Of a DNA stretch of 64,000 nt, positions 26,491-35,976 are shown in pieces. The notes under the pieces were generated by a model. That model worked only from the letters and a program-made list of their open reading frames with translations. It was not told where the DNA came from and did not search any database. The position numbers were made by a program, and so were the translations under genes. The stretch spans positions 1 to 64,000 of the forward strand of contig JBFWXN010000018.1 of NCBI GenBank assembly GCA_050187415.1, in the 5' to 3' direction. How positions within the stretch are numbered: the first letter of the stretch is position 1; each line of letters begins with the position of its first letter. This DNA is from Ga0077555 sp050187415. Its GTDB lineage: Bacteria > Pseudomonadota > Alphaproteobacteria > Rhizobiales > Hyphomicrobiaceae.

Positions 26491-26904
26491 CTAGATCTCG
26501 ACCACCACGTAGTCGTTCTCGATCTCCACCTTGAAGGTCTCGGCGACGTACGGGCCCTCTGCCAGGCTGGCGCCATGCTCGACTTTCACGTCGAATTTCA
26601 TCAGGCGCATGCGGCGCGGATCGCAATACGAACGGCCCGTCTTGATATCGAACTCCCACTGATGCCACGGGCAGCGTACGATCTCGCCCTCTCGCGAATG
26701 TTGATAGTCACCCGGTCCCTCGGATTGAACGAGGCCCGTGATGATCCCTTTGGCAAGGCTTCCACCCCGATGCGGGCATGTCTCCGAGAGTGCATAGAAC
26801 TCGCCCTTGACGTTGAAGATGATCACGCCACGCCCATCGATGGCGACGCATTTTCTTCCACCTGGAGCAATTTCGTCGACCATTGCAACGACGTGCCTTG
26901 CCAT
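26491..26904 (-). CDS. Rieske [2Fe-2S] ferredoxin-like protein
   Basis: A 137-residue single-domain Rieske protein. Both ligand pairs are present, CPHRGG and CPWHQWEFD, separated by 32 residues, longer than the 15-17 of common Rieske ferredoxins; the insert (VQSEGPGDYQHSREG) lies between them. It could be an electron carrier for an oxygenase or a regulatory subunit; no oxygenase large subunit is adjacent. ATG 26904 follows a GAGAGAG tract; the upstream frame to 27078 is not conserved-looking. Confidence 0.85.
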   Translation of the reverse strand: MARHVVAMVDEIAPGGRKCVAIDGRGVIIFNVKGEFYALSETCPHRGGSLAKGIITGLVQSEGPGDYQHSREGEIVRCPWHQWEFDIKTGRSYCDPRRMRLMKFDVKVEHGASLAEGPYVAETFKVEIENDYVVVEI

Positions 26905-27184
26905 AAGCTCTCTCTTCGTCACGTGTGGCCGGTCGGACCCGGAGCTGATCTGTCCACACGATAGTGGCCTTAGCGCGAGCCGTTCGGCAACCCGGCACCG
27001 AACGCCCTGAGCGTAGCCGACGTCCACGCTCCGGCGACGCTGCCGGCATGCGTGGCGAGGTCGCTGGCGGCGGGCCACGCTTGCCTCGCCGTGCCGCCTT
27101 CGATAACGCTCACCCGATCAGGGTATTCGGGCCGCACTGAGTGCTCGGATCGGAGCCGGGCCTGAACATCGCGGAGGAAATACT

Positions 27185-27541
27185 ATGCGGGCTGAGACGC
27201 GCAGACGACTCGACCGGGCGATCTTGATGCGCAAACTCAAATGGGGCACCGCCGCCGTTGCCCTCGCCGGTCTCGTCGTCGGAGCGTTCTACTGGAAGAG
27301 CCTCGACATCATGGTCGTCACCACGAACACCGTCGACGGCACGGTTGCCTACGTGGGCCTGCCTGCAGGCAAATTCAAGACGATCGTCGCCCAGACCAAT
27401 CTGCAGGTCGACGTGAAGCTCGACGACGCGCGCATCGCCCATTTGCTCACCCCCCGAGAGAAGGCGCCCAAGCTTGGAGATCACGTCAAGATCGCCGACC
27501 AGGTGCACGGGTCGGGGCGTCACACGTTCGCCTGGAAGTGA
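27185..27541 (+). CDS. Small membrane-anchored hypothetical protein
   Basis: A 118-residue protein with an Arg-rich start, one membrane helix (TAAVALAGLVVGAFYWKSL, about 22-41) and a soluble, mostly beta C-terminus (IMVVTTNTVDGTVAYVGLPAG). GGAGGAAA stands 4 nt before the ATG, which supports a real gene. I do not recognise the family. It is convergent with the lipoprotein gene. Confidence 0.6.
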   Translation: MRAETRRRLDRAILMRKLKWGTAAVALAGLVVGAFYWKSLDIMVVTTNTVDGTVAYVGLPAGKFKTIVAQTNLQVDVKLDDARIAHLLTPREKAPKLGDHVKIADQVHGSGRHTFAWK

Positions 27542-27579
27542 GCCGCCGGGCACGCGCGATCATCGGCTGAAGGACGGAG

Positions 27580-28056
27580 CTAGGACTTCTTGCCGCCCTT
27601 GATGGGCCTCGGCGGCTTGTCGTTACCCTGGGCGAGTTCGGCATCGAGGTCGTAGGTCGGGCACTTCTTCTCCGCGAGTTGCCGATTTAGGGCATCGAGC
27701 CGCGCGCGGTCCCGCCTGAGGTCCGCCGAAATATTCTGACCGTACGTGGTCCCGCCGACGAGGGGTCGCGTCACGGCCTGAGCGGACGACGCGACAACAG
27801 ACGGCTGAACACGCCCGCTCGAAGCACGCATATGCTTGATTTTTATGGTAATGGAGCCGTTGAGGCGCTTGCAGTCGAGGGCAAGCTCCTGATCGGTCAG
27901 GTGGTAGCTGCCCGTGTCGTCGAACCCGCCACCCTTGGGCATCGAATTGCGAAGCTTTTCCAGCTTCGGCGTCGGCGGCTGGTAGCCCGGCACGGCCGCA
28001 GCGCATCCCGCGACGAGTGCTGCAAGAAACAGGGCTGCAATCTGCCGACAGGCCAT
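27580..28056 (-). CDS. Hypothetical lipoprotein
   Basis: A 158-residue protein with a clear lipoprotein signal: CRQIAALFLAALVAGC, where LVAGC fits the lipobox, so the mature N-terminus is Cys about 18. A Pro-rich linker follows, then a domain with two Cys (LDCKRLNG and KKCPTYD) and a helical RRDRARLDALNRQL segment. Function unknown. The start at 28056 is set by the signal peptide and a GGAG upstream; a frame running to 28152 is rejected. Confidence 0.7.
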   Translation of the reverse strand: MACRQIAALFLAALVAGCAAAVPGYQPPTPKLEKLRNSMPKGGGFDDTGSYHLTDQELALDCKRLNGSITIKIKHMRASSGRVQPSVVASSAQAVTRPLVGGTTYGQNISADLRRDRARLDALNRQLAEKKCPTYDLDAELAQGNDKPPRPIKGGKKS

Positions 28057-28259
28057 GGGGGCTCCGGAACGCCATCGAATCGCGACGAATGTGCGCCCCG
28101 AAAATGGCTGGCATGCGGCCATCGGACAATCGCCCCCCATCGCATGCGTCAACGGGGACGTGTATCACCTCTGACACGCGGTCGCCCTTCGTGCGAGATT
28201 GCGTCTTGAATGCGTCCCCCCCATGCCGCGCGATTGAATCCACACCGCACGAGACACTC

Positions 28260-29672
28260 ATGACCGCACTCGATGCCCTAGCCGATATCGTCGGCCCGGC
28301 CGCCTACCTTACGTCTCCGGACGACGTTGCGCCATATGCCGTCGACTGGCGCGGCAACTACCGGGGAACGCCCATCGCCGTCGTCAAGCCGGCGACGACA
28401 GGCGAGGTCGCCGAGCTTGTCCGCCGCGCCGCCGGTGACGGCCTCACCATCGTGCCAGCCGGCGGGCGGACCGGCCTTTGCGGCGGCGCGGTGGTATCAG
28501 CCAACGGTCCCCCTGCCATCGTGCTGTCCATGGAGCGGATGAACCGCATTCGCGCGATCGACGTCCTCGACTTCTCCATCGTCGCCGAGGCGGGCTGCGT
28601 GGTGCAAAACGTGCAGCAAGCCGCTGCCGACGCCAACCGCCTCTTTCCCATACAATGGGGCGCGCAGGGAACCGCGCAAATCGGCGGCATGCTGTCGACC
28701 AACGCTGGTGGAATACGCACCTTGCGTTGGGGAAATGCGCGCGAGTTAGTTCTGGGTCTCGAAATCGTATTGCCCGACGGCCGCATCCTCGACGATTTAC
28801 GGCGCGTGCGCAAAGACAACAGCGGCTACGCCCTTCGCCATCTTTTCATCGGCGGGGAAGGCACGCTCGGCATCATCACAGCCGCGGCGCTGCGCCTTCA
28901 GCCAGCCATCAAGCGCCTGGAGACCGCCTACGTCGCCGTGCCGAGCCCGGATGCAGCGCTCGCGCTTTACGGGCGCATGCAGGCGAGCGGCGGCGACGTG
29001 ATCGCGTTCGAGATCTGCTCCGGCTTCTGCATGGAGATTGCGGCACGGCACGGGGTCGGATTGCGCATTCCGTTGCCTATCGAAAGTCCCTGGTACGTGA
29101 TGCTGGAAATTTCCGCCGCCCACGAGAGCGTGCCTCTCCGCGAAATGCTCGAGCAGACCCTGGCCGACGCCATGGAGGCCGGCGAGGTCACGGACGCATC
29201 GCTGGCCGAAAGCGAGGCGCAACGCATCGGCATTTGGAAAATCCGCGAGGACTTCCCCGAATGCGCCCGAAAGAACGGCCCGTCGGTCAATACCGATACG
29301 GCAGTGCCCGTCTCCGCCGTGCCCGAGTTCCTCGGCCGGGTGGAGCGCGAGCTGCAGGCGCACCTGCCCGAGGGCCGTATGGTTGCCATCGGACACATGG
29401 GTGATGGCAACATCCATGTCTCGTTGCAGGCTCCGGCCGACTGGTCCGGAAGCCGGGCCGACTGGATCGAGCATGCCCAGGAGGCTGAGCCGTTGATCAA
29501 CGCCGTGGCGGTCTCGCTCGGCGGCAGCTTTTCAGCCGAACATGGCATCGGCCAGTCCAAGCGGCACGCCATGTTGACCCACAAGAACCCCGTCGCACTC
29601 GATGTGATGCGCCAGATCAAAGCCGCGTTGGATCCGGACGGTAGGATGAACCCTGGGAAAGTCCTGCCTTAG
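28260..29672 (+). CDS. FAD-linked D-2-hydroxyacid dehydrogenase (GlcD/D2HGDH-like)
   Basis: A 470-residue flavoprotein of the VAO/PCMH family. The FAD domain shows VPAGGRTGLCGG (65-76), GTAQIGGMLSTNAGG and FIGGEGTLGIIT; the C-terminal FAD-oxidase domain has GHMGDGNIHV and AEHGIGQSKR, matching D-lactate/glycolate/D-2-hydroxyglutarate dehydrogenases. It probably oxidises a D-2-hydroxyacid and passes electrons to a carrier. No glcE/glcF genes are nearby, which favours a single-subunit enzyme. A D-2-hydroxyglutarate role is an inference. Confidence 0.88.
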   Translation: MTALDALADIVGPAAYLTSPDDVAPYAVDWRGNYRGTPIAVVKPATTGEVAELVRRAAGDGLTIVPAGGRTGLCGGAVVSANGPPAIVLSMERMNRIRAIDVLDFSIVAEAGCVVQNVQQAAADANRLFPIQWGAQGTAQIGGMLSTNAGGIRTLRWGNARELVLGLEIVLPDGRILDDLRRVRKDNSGYALRHLFIGGEGTLGIITAAALRLQPAIKRLETAYVAVPSPDAALALYGRMQASGGDVIAFEICSGFCMEIAARHGVGLRIPLPIESPWYVMLEISAAHESVPLREMLEQTLADAMEAGEVTDASLAESEAQRIGIWKIREDFPECARKNGPSVNTDTAVPVSAVPEFLGRVERELQAHLPEGRMVAIGHMGDGNIHVSLQAPADWSGSRADWIEHAQEAEPLINAVAVSLGGSFSAEHGIGQSKRHAMLTHKNPVALDVMRQIKAALDPDGRMNPGKVLP

Positions 29673-29718
29673 CCGTCCTGCGGCTCGAACGACCCGCTCG
29701 GGCAACCTGTAATCGCAC

Positions 29719-30990
29719 TTACGTGTCGGATTGCTTTGCCAGTTTTGCGCGAGCTTCGCTGAGCAAAGGCACGCTCCAGAACGTCGCCATGCCGAGCGCC
29801 GCCGAAACCGCCGCCATCGAGAACGAGGCCAGATAGTCGCCGGTCATGTCGTGGAGCAGCCCGGACAGCCACGATCCGAACGCCGCGCCGAACCCCATTC
29901 CCAATGCGATCGTGCCGTAGATGCGCCCGACGCCCCCGCCGGCAAACAAGGTCGCAGTCAGCGTCGAGATGATCGGACCGCGCGTCCCCTGATTGACGCC
30001 GAACAGCAGCGCCCAGCCGTAGACCAGGACGATCGAGGGATAGGACGGCAATGCCGCCAGACACAGGATGCCCATCACCGTCCCGAGGTAGGACAGCGTA
30101 ATCATCGTGCGCTGGCCGAAGCGGTCGACCAACGGTGCGATACTTGCGTTGCCGATCAGCGACAGCATTCCCGTCAGGCCGAACGCACTCGCGGCGGCAA
30201 GTGGCGCGATGCCGCCTTCTACCATCGCCGCGACGGCCTGTGGCGAGATCGCAAACGAAGCGCAAGAGGTCAGGAAGTAGACCAGCGTCAGCGCCCAGAA
30301 GGAGCGCGTCTTCAGGGCGCGGACAACATTCCAGCCACCGCCGGTCGCAGCCTCTGCGGCCGCCTTGCGGCGCTGCCATTCCGTCGATCCCCTCGACATC
30401 TGGGTCATCGGCAGCACGGCGACAACCAAGGTCAGCACCAGCAACGCACCGCCGATCAGCCGGTAGGCGTCGCGCCAGCCGTGCGCCTCGATCAGTAGTT
30501 GCGCGATCGGCGCCATCAGCAGCGTGCCGAAACCTGTCGCAGCGTAGACGACGCCGATCGCCGTGCCGAGCCTCATCTGGAACCAGCGGCTGAGAAGCGC
30601 ATTCGCCGTGACCATGCCCAGCATCGAAACGCCGAGGCCCGACGCCAAGCCGATCGTCAGCGAATAGTGCCAGACGGCAGTCGCCGAACCGGCCAGGTAG
30701 AAACTCGCGCCAAGGAGGACCAGGCCGCTGCAATAGGACGTGCGCGCACCAAGGCGGTCGAATAGGCCACCCGCAAGCGGTCCGGCCAGCCCGACCACGA
30801 GCATGAATAACGAATAGACCGCCGTGATCTCCGACCGGGTGGCCCCCAGCGCCTTCTCGACAGGCAATAGAAAGACCGCGAATGCTTCGGTCGCGCCGCG
30901 ACCCAGCATGTTCATCACGAAGGCGAGTACCAGCACCGCCCCCAGCATCGCCCTGGTTCCTGTCGGGTTGGCCGACACCGTCTGCGCCAC
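29719..30990 (-). CDS. MFS transporter, oxalate/formate antiporter-like
   Basis: A 423-residue 12-segment MFS permease. GLFDRLGARTSYCSG is motif A; SRWFQMRLGTAIGVVYAATGFGTLLMAP and FGVNQGTRGPIIS are typical of the OFA/monocarboxylate-type group. The likely start is GTG 30990 (VAQTVSANPTG) with GGGAG about 7 nt upstream; the frame continues to 31164, but that part is Arg/Cys-rich and unlike a transporter. Probably a carboxylate carrier; substrate unknown. Divergent from the enoyl-CoA hydratase gene. Confidence 0.82.
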   Translation of the reverse strand: MAQTVSANPTGTRAMLGAVLVLAFVMNMLGRGATEAFAVFLLPVEKALGATRSEITAVYSLFMLVVGLAGPLAGGLFDRLGARTSYCSGLVLLGASFYLAGSATAVWHYSLTIGLASGLGVSMLGMVTANALLSRWFQMRLGTAIGVVYAATGFGTLLMAPIAQLLIEAHGWRDAYRLIGGALLVLTLVVAVLPMTQMSRGSTEWQRRKAAAEAATGGGWNVVRALKTRSFWALTLVYFLTSCASFAISPQAVAAMVEGGIAPLAAASAFGLTGMLSLIGNASIAPLVDRFGQRTMITLSYLGTVMGILCLAALPSYPSIVLVYGWALLFGVNQGTRGPIISTLTATLFAGGGVGRIYGTIALGMGFGAAFGSWLSGLLHDMTGDYLASFSMAAVSAALGMATFWSVPLLSEARAKLAKQSDT

Positions 30991-31234
30991 GCGCGTCTCC
31001 CGTCCTGGCCGGACGCACGGAGCGTCGCAACTGCCCGTCGATGAAAAATGAACATGCAACGCTTCGACGACGTGCGCGCAATACGCAAGTGCGCAATCGC
31101 GCATGCGTGCTCTGCACCGTAGGGGGATCGCCCGGTTTGCGTCTACCTGGCTCCGACCGCGCATCTAAGTTGTTCGCGCCACGCCGATCGCGCTTAGAAT
31201 GACGGAAATCCAAATCCGCAGGAGGAGCACCCAG

Positions 31235-32044
31235 ATGACGGTCAAGCAGGAAAATTACAAGTACCTGAAATTCGCCACGCCGAAGGAGGGTCTGCTTGAG
31301 GTGATCCTGTCCGCGCCCGGCAAGCTGAACGCTGTTACCGTCGACGGCCATGCCGAACTGGCAAGGGTCTGGTCGGACATCGATCGCGACGACAGCGTCC
31401 AGGTCGTGCTGCTCCGGGGTGATGGCGGTACGTATTCGGCGGGTGGCGATCTGAAGCTCATCGAACAGATCGCCGCCGACTGGGGAACGCGCATGCGCGT
31501 CTGGAAGGAGGCCTCGGACCTTGTCTACGGCGTTGTCAACTGCGCCAAGCCGACCGTCTGCGCAATGGAAGGCGTTTCCGTCGGTGCCGGCCTTGCCGCC
31601 GGGCTTTTGTGCGACATCACCATCGCCGGCCGCAACACGCGCATCATCGACGGACACACGCGCCTGGGCGTCGCGGCGGGCGACCATGCCGCGATCATCT
31701 GGCCGATGCTCTGTGGTATCGCCAAAGCAAAGTACTATCTGATGCTCTGTGAAACTCTGAAGGGCGAGGAAGCCGAGCGGCTCGGCGTCGTTTCCTTGGT
31801 CGCAGACGACGACAAGGTCCTCGAAACGGCCTATTCGGTATGCGACAAGCTTCTGGGTGGCGCCCAAACCGCGATCCGCTTCACGAAGCATTCCCTCAAC
31901 AACTGGCTGCGGATGGCCGGCCCGACCTTCGACGCCTCTCTGGCCCTCGAGTTCCTCGGCTTCGATGGGCCCGAATTGAAGGAAGGGCACCTCAGCCACG
32001 TTGAAAAACGCAAACCAAAGTTTCCGCCGAAGGCGCCCTATTGA
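31235..32044 (+). CDS. Enoyl-CoA hydratase/isomerase-family protein
   Basis: A 269-residue crotonase-fold protein. The oxyanion-hole segments are visible as GGTYSAGGDLK and EGVSVGAGLAAGLLCDITIAG. At the position where hydratases have their first catalytic Glu (PEI..G) this sequence reads DGHTRLGVAAGDH, so it may be an isomerase, hydrolase or other crotonase chemistry instead of a classical hydratase. GGAGGAG precedes ATG 31235. It begins a plus-strand pair with the CDF transporter. Confidence 0.85.
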   Translation: MTVKQENYKYLKFATPKEGLLEVILSAPGKLNAVTVDGHAELARVWSDIDRDDSVQVVLLRGDGGTYSAGGDLKLIEQIAADWGTRMRVWKEASDLVYGVVNCAKPTVCAMEGVSVGAGLAAGLLCDITIAGRNTRIIDGHTRLGVAAGDHAAIIWPMLCGIAKAKYYLMLCETLKGEEAERLGVVSLVADDDKVLETAYSVCDKLLGGAQTAIRFTKHSLNNWLRMAGPTFDASLALEFLGFDGPELKEGHLSHVEKRKPKFPPKAPY

Positions 32045-32065
32045 GAGGTCGACGCGTTACAGCAC

Positions 32066-33067
32066 ATGGGTGATCATCCTCATAGCCAGAGCGAACCCCA
32101 TGTCCATGATCACAAGCATGGACATAGCCATGGCGCCGGCGCGAGCGAGCAGCGGTTGGCTCTGGCCGCCGGCCTCACAGGCTTGTTCATGCTGGCGGAA
32201 GTATTCGGCGGGTATGCGTCGAGCTCGCTCGCTCTCATCGCCGACGCCGGCCACATGCTGACCGACTTCGCGAGTTTGGGACTCGCGTGGTACGGGTTCC
32301 GGCTGGCGCGCCGCCCTGCAGACTGGCGTCGAACCTATGGCTACGATCGCTTCTCCGTGCTTGCCGCCTTCACGAATGGCATCGCACTTTTCGTGATTGC
32401 CGCCTGGATCGTCGTCGAGGCATGGCATAGGCTGAGCCAGCCCCTGGACGTCCTCGGCGGCATTATGCTGTGGGTGGCACTCGCTGGCCTGGCCGTCAAC
32501 GTCGGCGTTTTCTACGTGCTCCACACTGGCGAGCAGGATAACCTGAACGTGCGGGCGGCGACACTGCACGTTCTCGGCGATCTGCTCGGCTCGGTTGCCG
32601 CGCTGATCGCGGCTGTCATCATCATGACCACCGGCTGGACCCCCATTGACCCGCTGCTTTCGGTCCTGGTTGCGATCATCATCCTGCGTTCGGCGTGGCG
32701 TGTCGTCGCCGAGAGCGGTCACATACTGCTCGAGGGCGCGCCGTCGGGGATCGACAGCCGTGCTCTCGCCGCCGACCTCGTTGCTGAAGTCTCGGACGTG
32801 ATGGACGTCCACCATGTTCACGCGTGGTCCATCAGCGAGGAACGGCCGATGGTAACGCTGCACGCGCGCATCAGCGACGATGCAGCCGAACCCGAAGCGA
32901 CGACGGCTGCGATCAAGCGGCGGCTCAAGGATCGCTTCGACATCACCCACGCCACGGTCGAAATCGAGCGCACCATCTGCGCTGACCATCATACTAGTTC
33001 AGCGGCGACAGCAGCGCCGCAACGCGATGCTATCGCCTCAGCTCACGAGAAGCCGCCGGAAAGTTAG
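32066..33067 (+). CDS. Cation diffusion facilitator (Zn/Co/Cd efflux), CzcD-like
   Basis: A 333-residue CDF antiporter with a His-rich N-terminus (HVHDHKHGHSHG, about 12-23), six membrane segments and the metal-site motifs ADAGHMLTD in TM2 and HVLGDLLGS in TM5, followed by the cytoplasmic domain (VMDVHHVHAWSI). It exports Zn2+ or similar divalent metals in exchange for H+. Its TAG stop overlaps the TAA stop of the convergent amidase (TTAG at 33064-33067). No metal-responsive regulator is adjacent. Confidence 0.9.
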   Translation: MGDHPHSQSEPHVHDHKHGHSHGAGASEQRLALAAGLTGLFMLAEVFGGYASSSLALIADAGHMLTDFASLGLAWYGFRLARRPADWRRTYGYDRFSVLAAFTNGIALFVIAAWIVVEAWHRLSQPLDVLGGIMLWVALAGLAVNVGVFYVLHTGEQDNLNVRAATLHVLGDLLGSVAALIAAVIIMTTGWTPIDPLLSVLVAIIILRSAWRVVAESGHILLEGAPSGIDSRALAADLVAEVSDVMDVHHVHAWSISEERPMVTLHARISDDAAEPEATTAAIKRRLKDRFDITHATVEIERTICADHHTSSAATAAPQRDAIASAHEKPPES

Positions 33068-34407
33068 GTCTTCGGCAGCGTCGGCTTTCGCTTATGCCAG
33101 TCCGTCACCTGCTGGTAGGCGTGTGCCACGCGCAGCAGGAGCGGCTCCTTCCACCAGGCCGCTTCGAGCTGCAGGCCGACAGGGAAGCCTGCCGCCGAGA
33201 ACCCGCATGGCACGGAAATTCCGGGAATATGTCCGAACGCGCCATTGTAGGTGTTCTGTGCGACCGCCTTGGTTGCCGCCCAAAGCGACCTCTCCTCGGC
33301 ATGCGGCGGCGGATCGATCGGAATGGTCGGGGTCAGCATGACGTCGACTTGATCGAACGTCTTGGCCAGGGTACGCATCCAGGCCTCCTTGGCCCGCACC
33401 GAGGCAGCATAGTCGACCCCCGTCCAATCCAGCCCGAGCTTGAGCCGCTCGATCGTCTGCGGCGCCCATTTCGAAGGATCTTTCAGGCGCTCGCGATGCA
33501 CATCGCACGCATCGCAATAAACCATGACTGCACATTGGTCCTGCACGGTCTCGGCACCAGGAATGGATATTTCCGACACCTTGGCGCCGAGCTTCTCGAG
33601 CTGGGCGATCGCAGCTTCGATCGCCGCGCCGCGATCCGGCGACAGGTTCTCGAAATAGTAGTTGCGAACCACGCCGATCCTAACGCCTTCGATACCGTCG
33701 CCGAGCGTCGGCAGGAAGTTTTCGAGCGGCTCGTCGCGGCTCGTCGGGTCGTCCGCATCGTAGCCCGCGATGACGGCGAAGAGGCGCGCGCAGTCGAGTG
33801 CCGAGCGGGCCATCGGTCCGATCGTGTCATGCGCTGCGGAAACCGGAAAGCACCCTGCATTGGGGACGCGCCCAGACGTCGGTCTCAGGCCGGTGACGCC
33901 GTTGATGGCCGCGGGAATGCGCACCGATCCGCCGGTATCCGTGCCAAGCGCCATGTCGGCCATGCCCGTCGCAACGGCGACACCTGATCCGCCTGACGAT
34001 CCCCCCGGTATGCGCGAGGTATCCCAAGGGTTCTTGCATTGGCCGATCAAGGCCGACATCGATCTCACGCCGAATGCAAACTCGTGCAGCGTCACCTTCT
34101 GCGTGATCACGGCGCCCGCCTTGCGCATGCGCGCGACCACCGGCGCGTCGCGGTTTGGAACATTGTCCGCAAACCACTTCGACGCCATCGTGGTCTTCGT
34201 GCCCGCGGTATCGATGTTGTCTTTGACGGCAATTGTCGCGCCGTGCAGAAGTCCGAGCCAGCGGCCGTCACGCGTCGCCCGATCGGCCTCCTCCGCATCA
34301 TGCAGGGCGCCGGGCATGGGCGTAATGACGGCGTTCACGTGCGGGTTCCAGGCCTTTTGGGTGGCGACGTTTTCTTCCAATCTGGCAACGGCAGAGGGGG
34401 CAGGCAT
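33064..34407 (-). CDS. Amidase-signature-family hydrolase
   Basis: A 447-residue amidase with the Ser-cisSer-Lys triad context: GATIAVKDNIDTAG (Lys), PGGSSGGSGVAVATG and the signature DTGGSVRIPAAINGVTGLRPT. The family hydrolyses C-N bonds (aryl or aliphatic amides, Glu-tRNA-Gln subunit A); as no gatB/gatC is adjacent and the C-terminus differs, GatA is unlikely. ATG 34407 is preceded by AAGGAC; an in-frame extension to 34491 is weaker. It shares its 3' end with the CDF gene. Confidence 0.87.
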   Translation of the reverse strand: MPAPSAVARLEENVATQKAWNPHVNAVITPMPGALHDAEEADRATRDGRWLGLLHGATIAVKDNIDTAGTKTTMASKWFADNVPNRDAPVVARMRKAGAVITQKVTLHEFAFGVRSMSALIGQCKNPWDTSRIPGGSSGGSGVAVATGMADMALGTDTGGSVRIPAAINGVTGLRPTSGRVPNAGCFPVSAAHDTIGPMARSALDCARLFAVIAGYDADDPTSRDEPLENFLPTLGDGIEGVRIGVVRNYYFENLSPDRGAAIEAAIAQLEKLGAKVSEISIPGAETVQDQCAVMVYCDACDVHRERLKDPSKWAPQTIERLKLGLDWTGVDYAASVRAKEAWMRTLAKTFDQVDVMLTPTIPIDPPPHAEERSLWAATKAVAQNTYNGAFGHIPGISVPCGFSAAGFPVGLQLEAAWWKEPLLLRVAHAYQQVTDWHKRKPTLPKT

Positions 34408-34614
34408 GGCGGCGTCCTTCGTTCGTAAATGGCATTGCCGGTAAACTAGGGCACGACTTGGCGACCTCAATGCACGGATACCAAGCATCATGCCCCAATC
34501 AAGGCGTCAGGTCCGGCGCTGCGGCACGCCGGACCCGCTGGTCTCGTGACGAGCACTCATCCTTCCACGTAGGCCCGATCCCCCGGGCCCACAGCGAATT
34601 CGAGCGCTTAGGCG

Positions 34615-35850
34615 TCAGATCACGCCCTTGTCCTTCAGTTTCCCCATTTCCGCGTCGGTGAGCCCGAGCAGTCCCTTGTAGAGTTCGTCGGTATGAGCGC
34701 CCATCGGAGGGCCCAGCCACTCGACCTTGCCAGGCGTATCTGACAGCCGCGGCACCACGTTCGGCATGGCGATTTCGCCGCCGACGCGCTCGTCGTACAT
34801 TTTTAGAATGTTGTCGCGCGCCGCGTAGTGCGGATCCTTGAAAATATCCGAGATCGAGTAGACCGGCCCGCATGGCACCTGGAACTTGTCACATTCCTTG
34901 ATGCAATCCTCTAGCGTGAACTGCTCCGTCCACTTGGCGACCCAGGCGTCAACGTCATTGCGCTCGCGGTCGCGATCCGCGATTTTCTCCCAGCGTCCAC
35001 CCGGCACCGCCAGTTCCGGCTGGCCCTGAGCCTCGGCAAGCCGCGCATAGATCTTGTCCGACGTGCAGGCGATCGCGATCCACTTGCCATCCTTGGTCGG
35101 GTAGTGGCTGTGCGGACAGACATTGACCGTGCCGGGGCCCATGCGTTCGCGCTGATAGCCCTTGTACTGGTAGGATGCGGCCAACTCGTCGAGGATGCGG
35201 AAAATCGGCTCGTAAAGACCGATATCGATGTACTGGCCGCGCCCCGTCATGTCGCGCGCGCGAAGAGCAAACATCACGCCGAGCGCGCCGTAGAGACCGG
35301 CCATATAGTCTGGGATCGTCGCCGAGCCTGGCGTTGTCGGCGGCCGATCCGGGAAGCCGGCCAGATATGACAATCCGCCGAACGCGTTGCCGATGCGCCC
35401 GAACCCCGGCCGGGGGCTGTAGGGCCCCGACTGGCCAAAGCCCGAAATGCGAACCATGATCAGCTTGCCGTTCTCTTCCTTGAGCGTGTCCCAGCCGAGC
35501 CCCCATTTCTCGAGAGTGCCCGGTTGGAAGTTCTCGACCAGCACGTCGGCCTTGCGAATCATGCGCTTGAGAAGCTCCGCCCCCTCCGGCTTGCGCAGGT
35601 CGAGCGTCGCCACCTTCTTGTTGCGGGTCTCCTGCAGCCACGGCAGAGAGTCACCCGACGGCGTCGGCGTGCCGAACTTCCTCAAGGCATCACCGACGAC
35701 CGGCAGCTCCAGCTTGTAGACCTCCGCTCCAAACTCGGCGAGCTGGGTCGAGCAGAACGGCCCGGCTAGAAAACTCGATACGTCGATGATGCGGATGCCC
35801 TGCAGAGGCTTCACGGTCGGATGGGGCGAGGGCCCGGCGCCGTCGGACAT
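34615..35850 (-). CDS. Family III CoA transferase (CaiB/BaiF)
   Basis: A 411-residue formyl-CoA-transferase-like protein that moves CoA between carboxylates. LQGIRIIDVSSFLAGPFCSTQLAEFGAEV is the typical start, KVATLDLRKPEG and VLVENFQPG follow, and the catalytic Asp is in PDYMAGLYGALG. ATG 35850 has AGGAG upstream. Downstream of an LLM oxidoreductase on the same strand, so both may act on one catabolic substrate. Confidence 0.9.
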   Translation of the reverse strand: MSDGAGPSPHPTVKPLQGIRIIDVSSFLAGPFCSTQLAEFGAEVYKLELPVVGDALRKFGTPTPSGDSLPWLQETRNKKVATLDLRKPEGAELLKRMIRKADVLVENFQPGTLEKWGLGWDTLKEENGKLIMVRISGFGQSGPYSPRPGFGRIGNAFGGLSYLAGFPDRPPTTPGSATIPDYMAGLYGALGVMFALRARDMTGRGQYIDIGLYEPIFRILDELAASYQYKGYQRERMGPGTVNVCPHSHYPTKDGKWIAIACTSDKIYARLAEAQGQPELAVPGGRWEKIADRDRERNDVDAWVAKWTEQFTLEDCIKECDKFQVPCGPVYSISDIFKDPHYAARDNILKMYDERVGGEIAMPNVVPRLSDTPGKVEWLGPPMGAHTDELYKGLLGLTDAEMGKLKDKGVI

Positions 35851-35976
35851 GGGGATCTCCTGGAGTGGGTTTGTCCGGACAGGCTTACAACGCTGGTTTG
35901 AAGCTGCCAACGGCTTGTCCGGAACGACATCGGGCCTCACGATATCACCGGCCGATCGGATCCGGCGTCCGTGCCC

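Noticed and set aside
29669..31999. A 776-residue minus-strand open frame
   Set aside because: It is antisense or shifted relative to the MFS and enoyl-CoA hydratase genes, rich in Arg/Gly/Asp, with no domain-like pattern: a GC shadow.
33064..34407. GatA (glutamyl-tRNA amidotransferase subunit A)
   Set aside because: Amidase signature is general; no gatB/gatC adjacent and the C-terminal part does not look like GatA.
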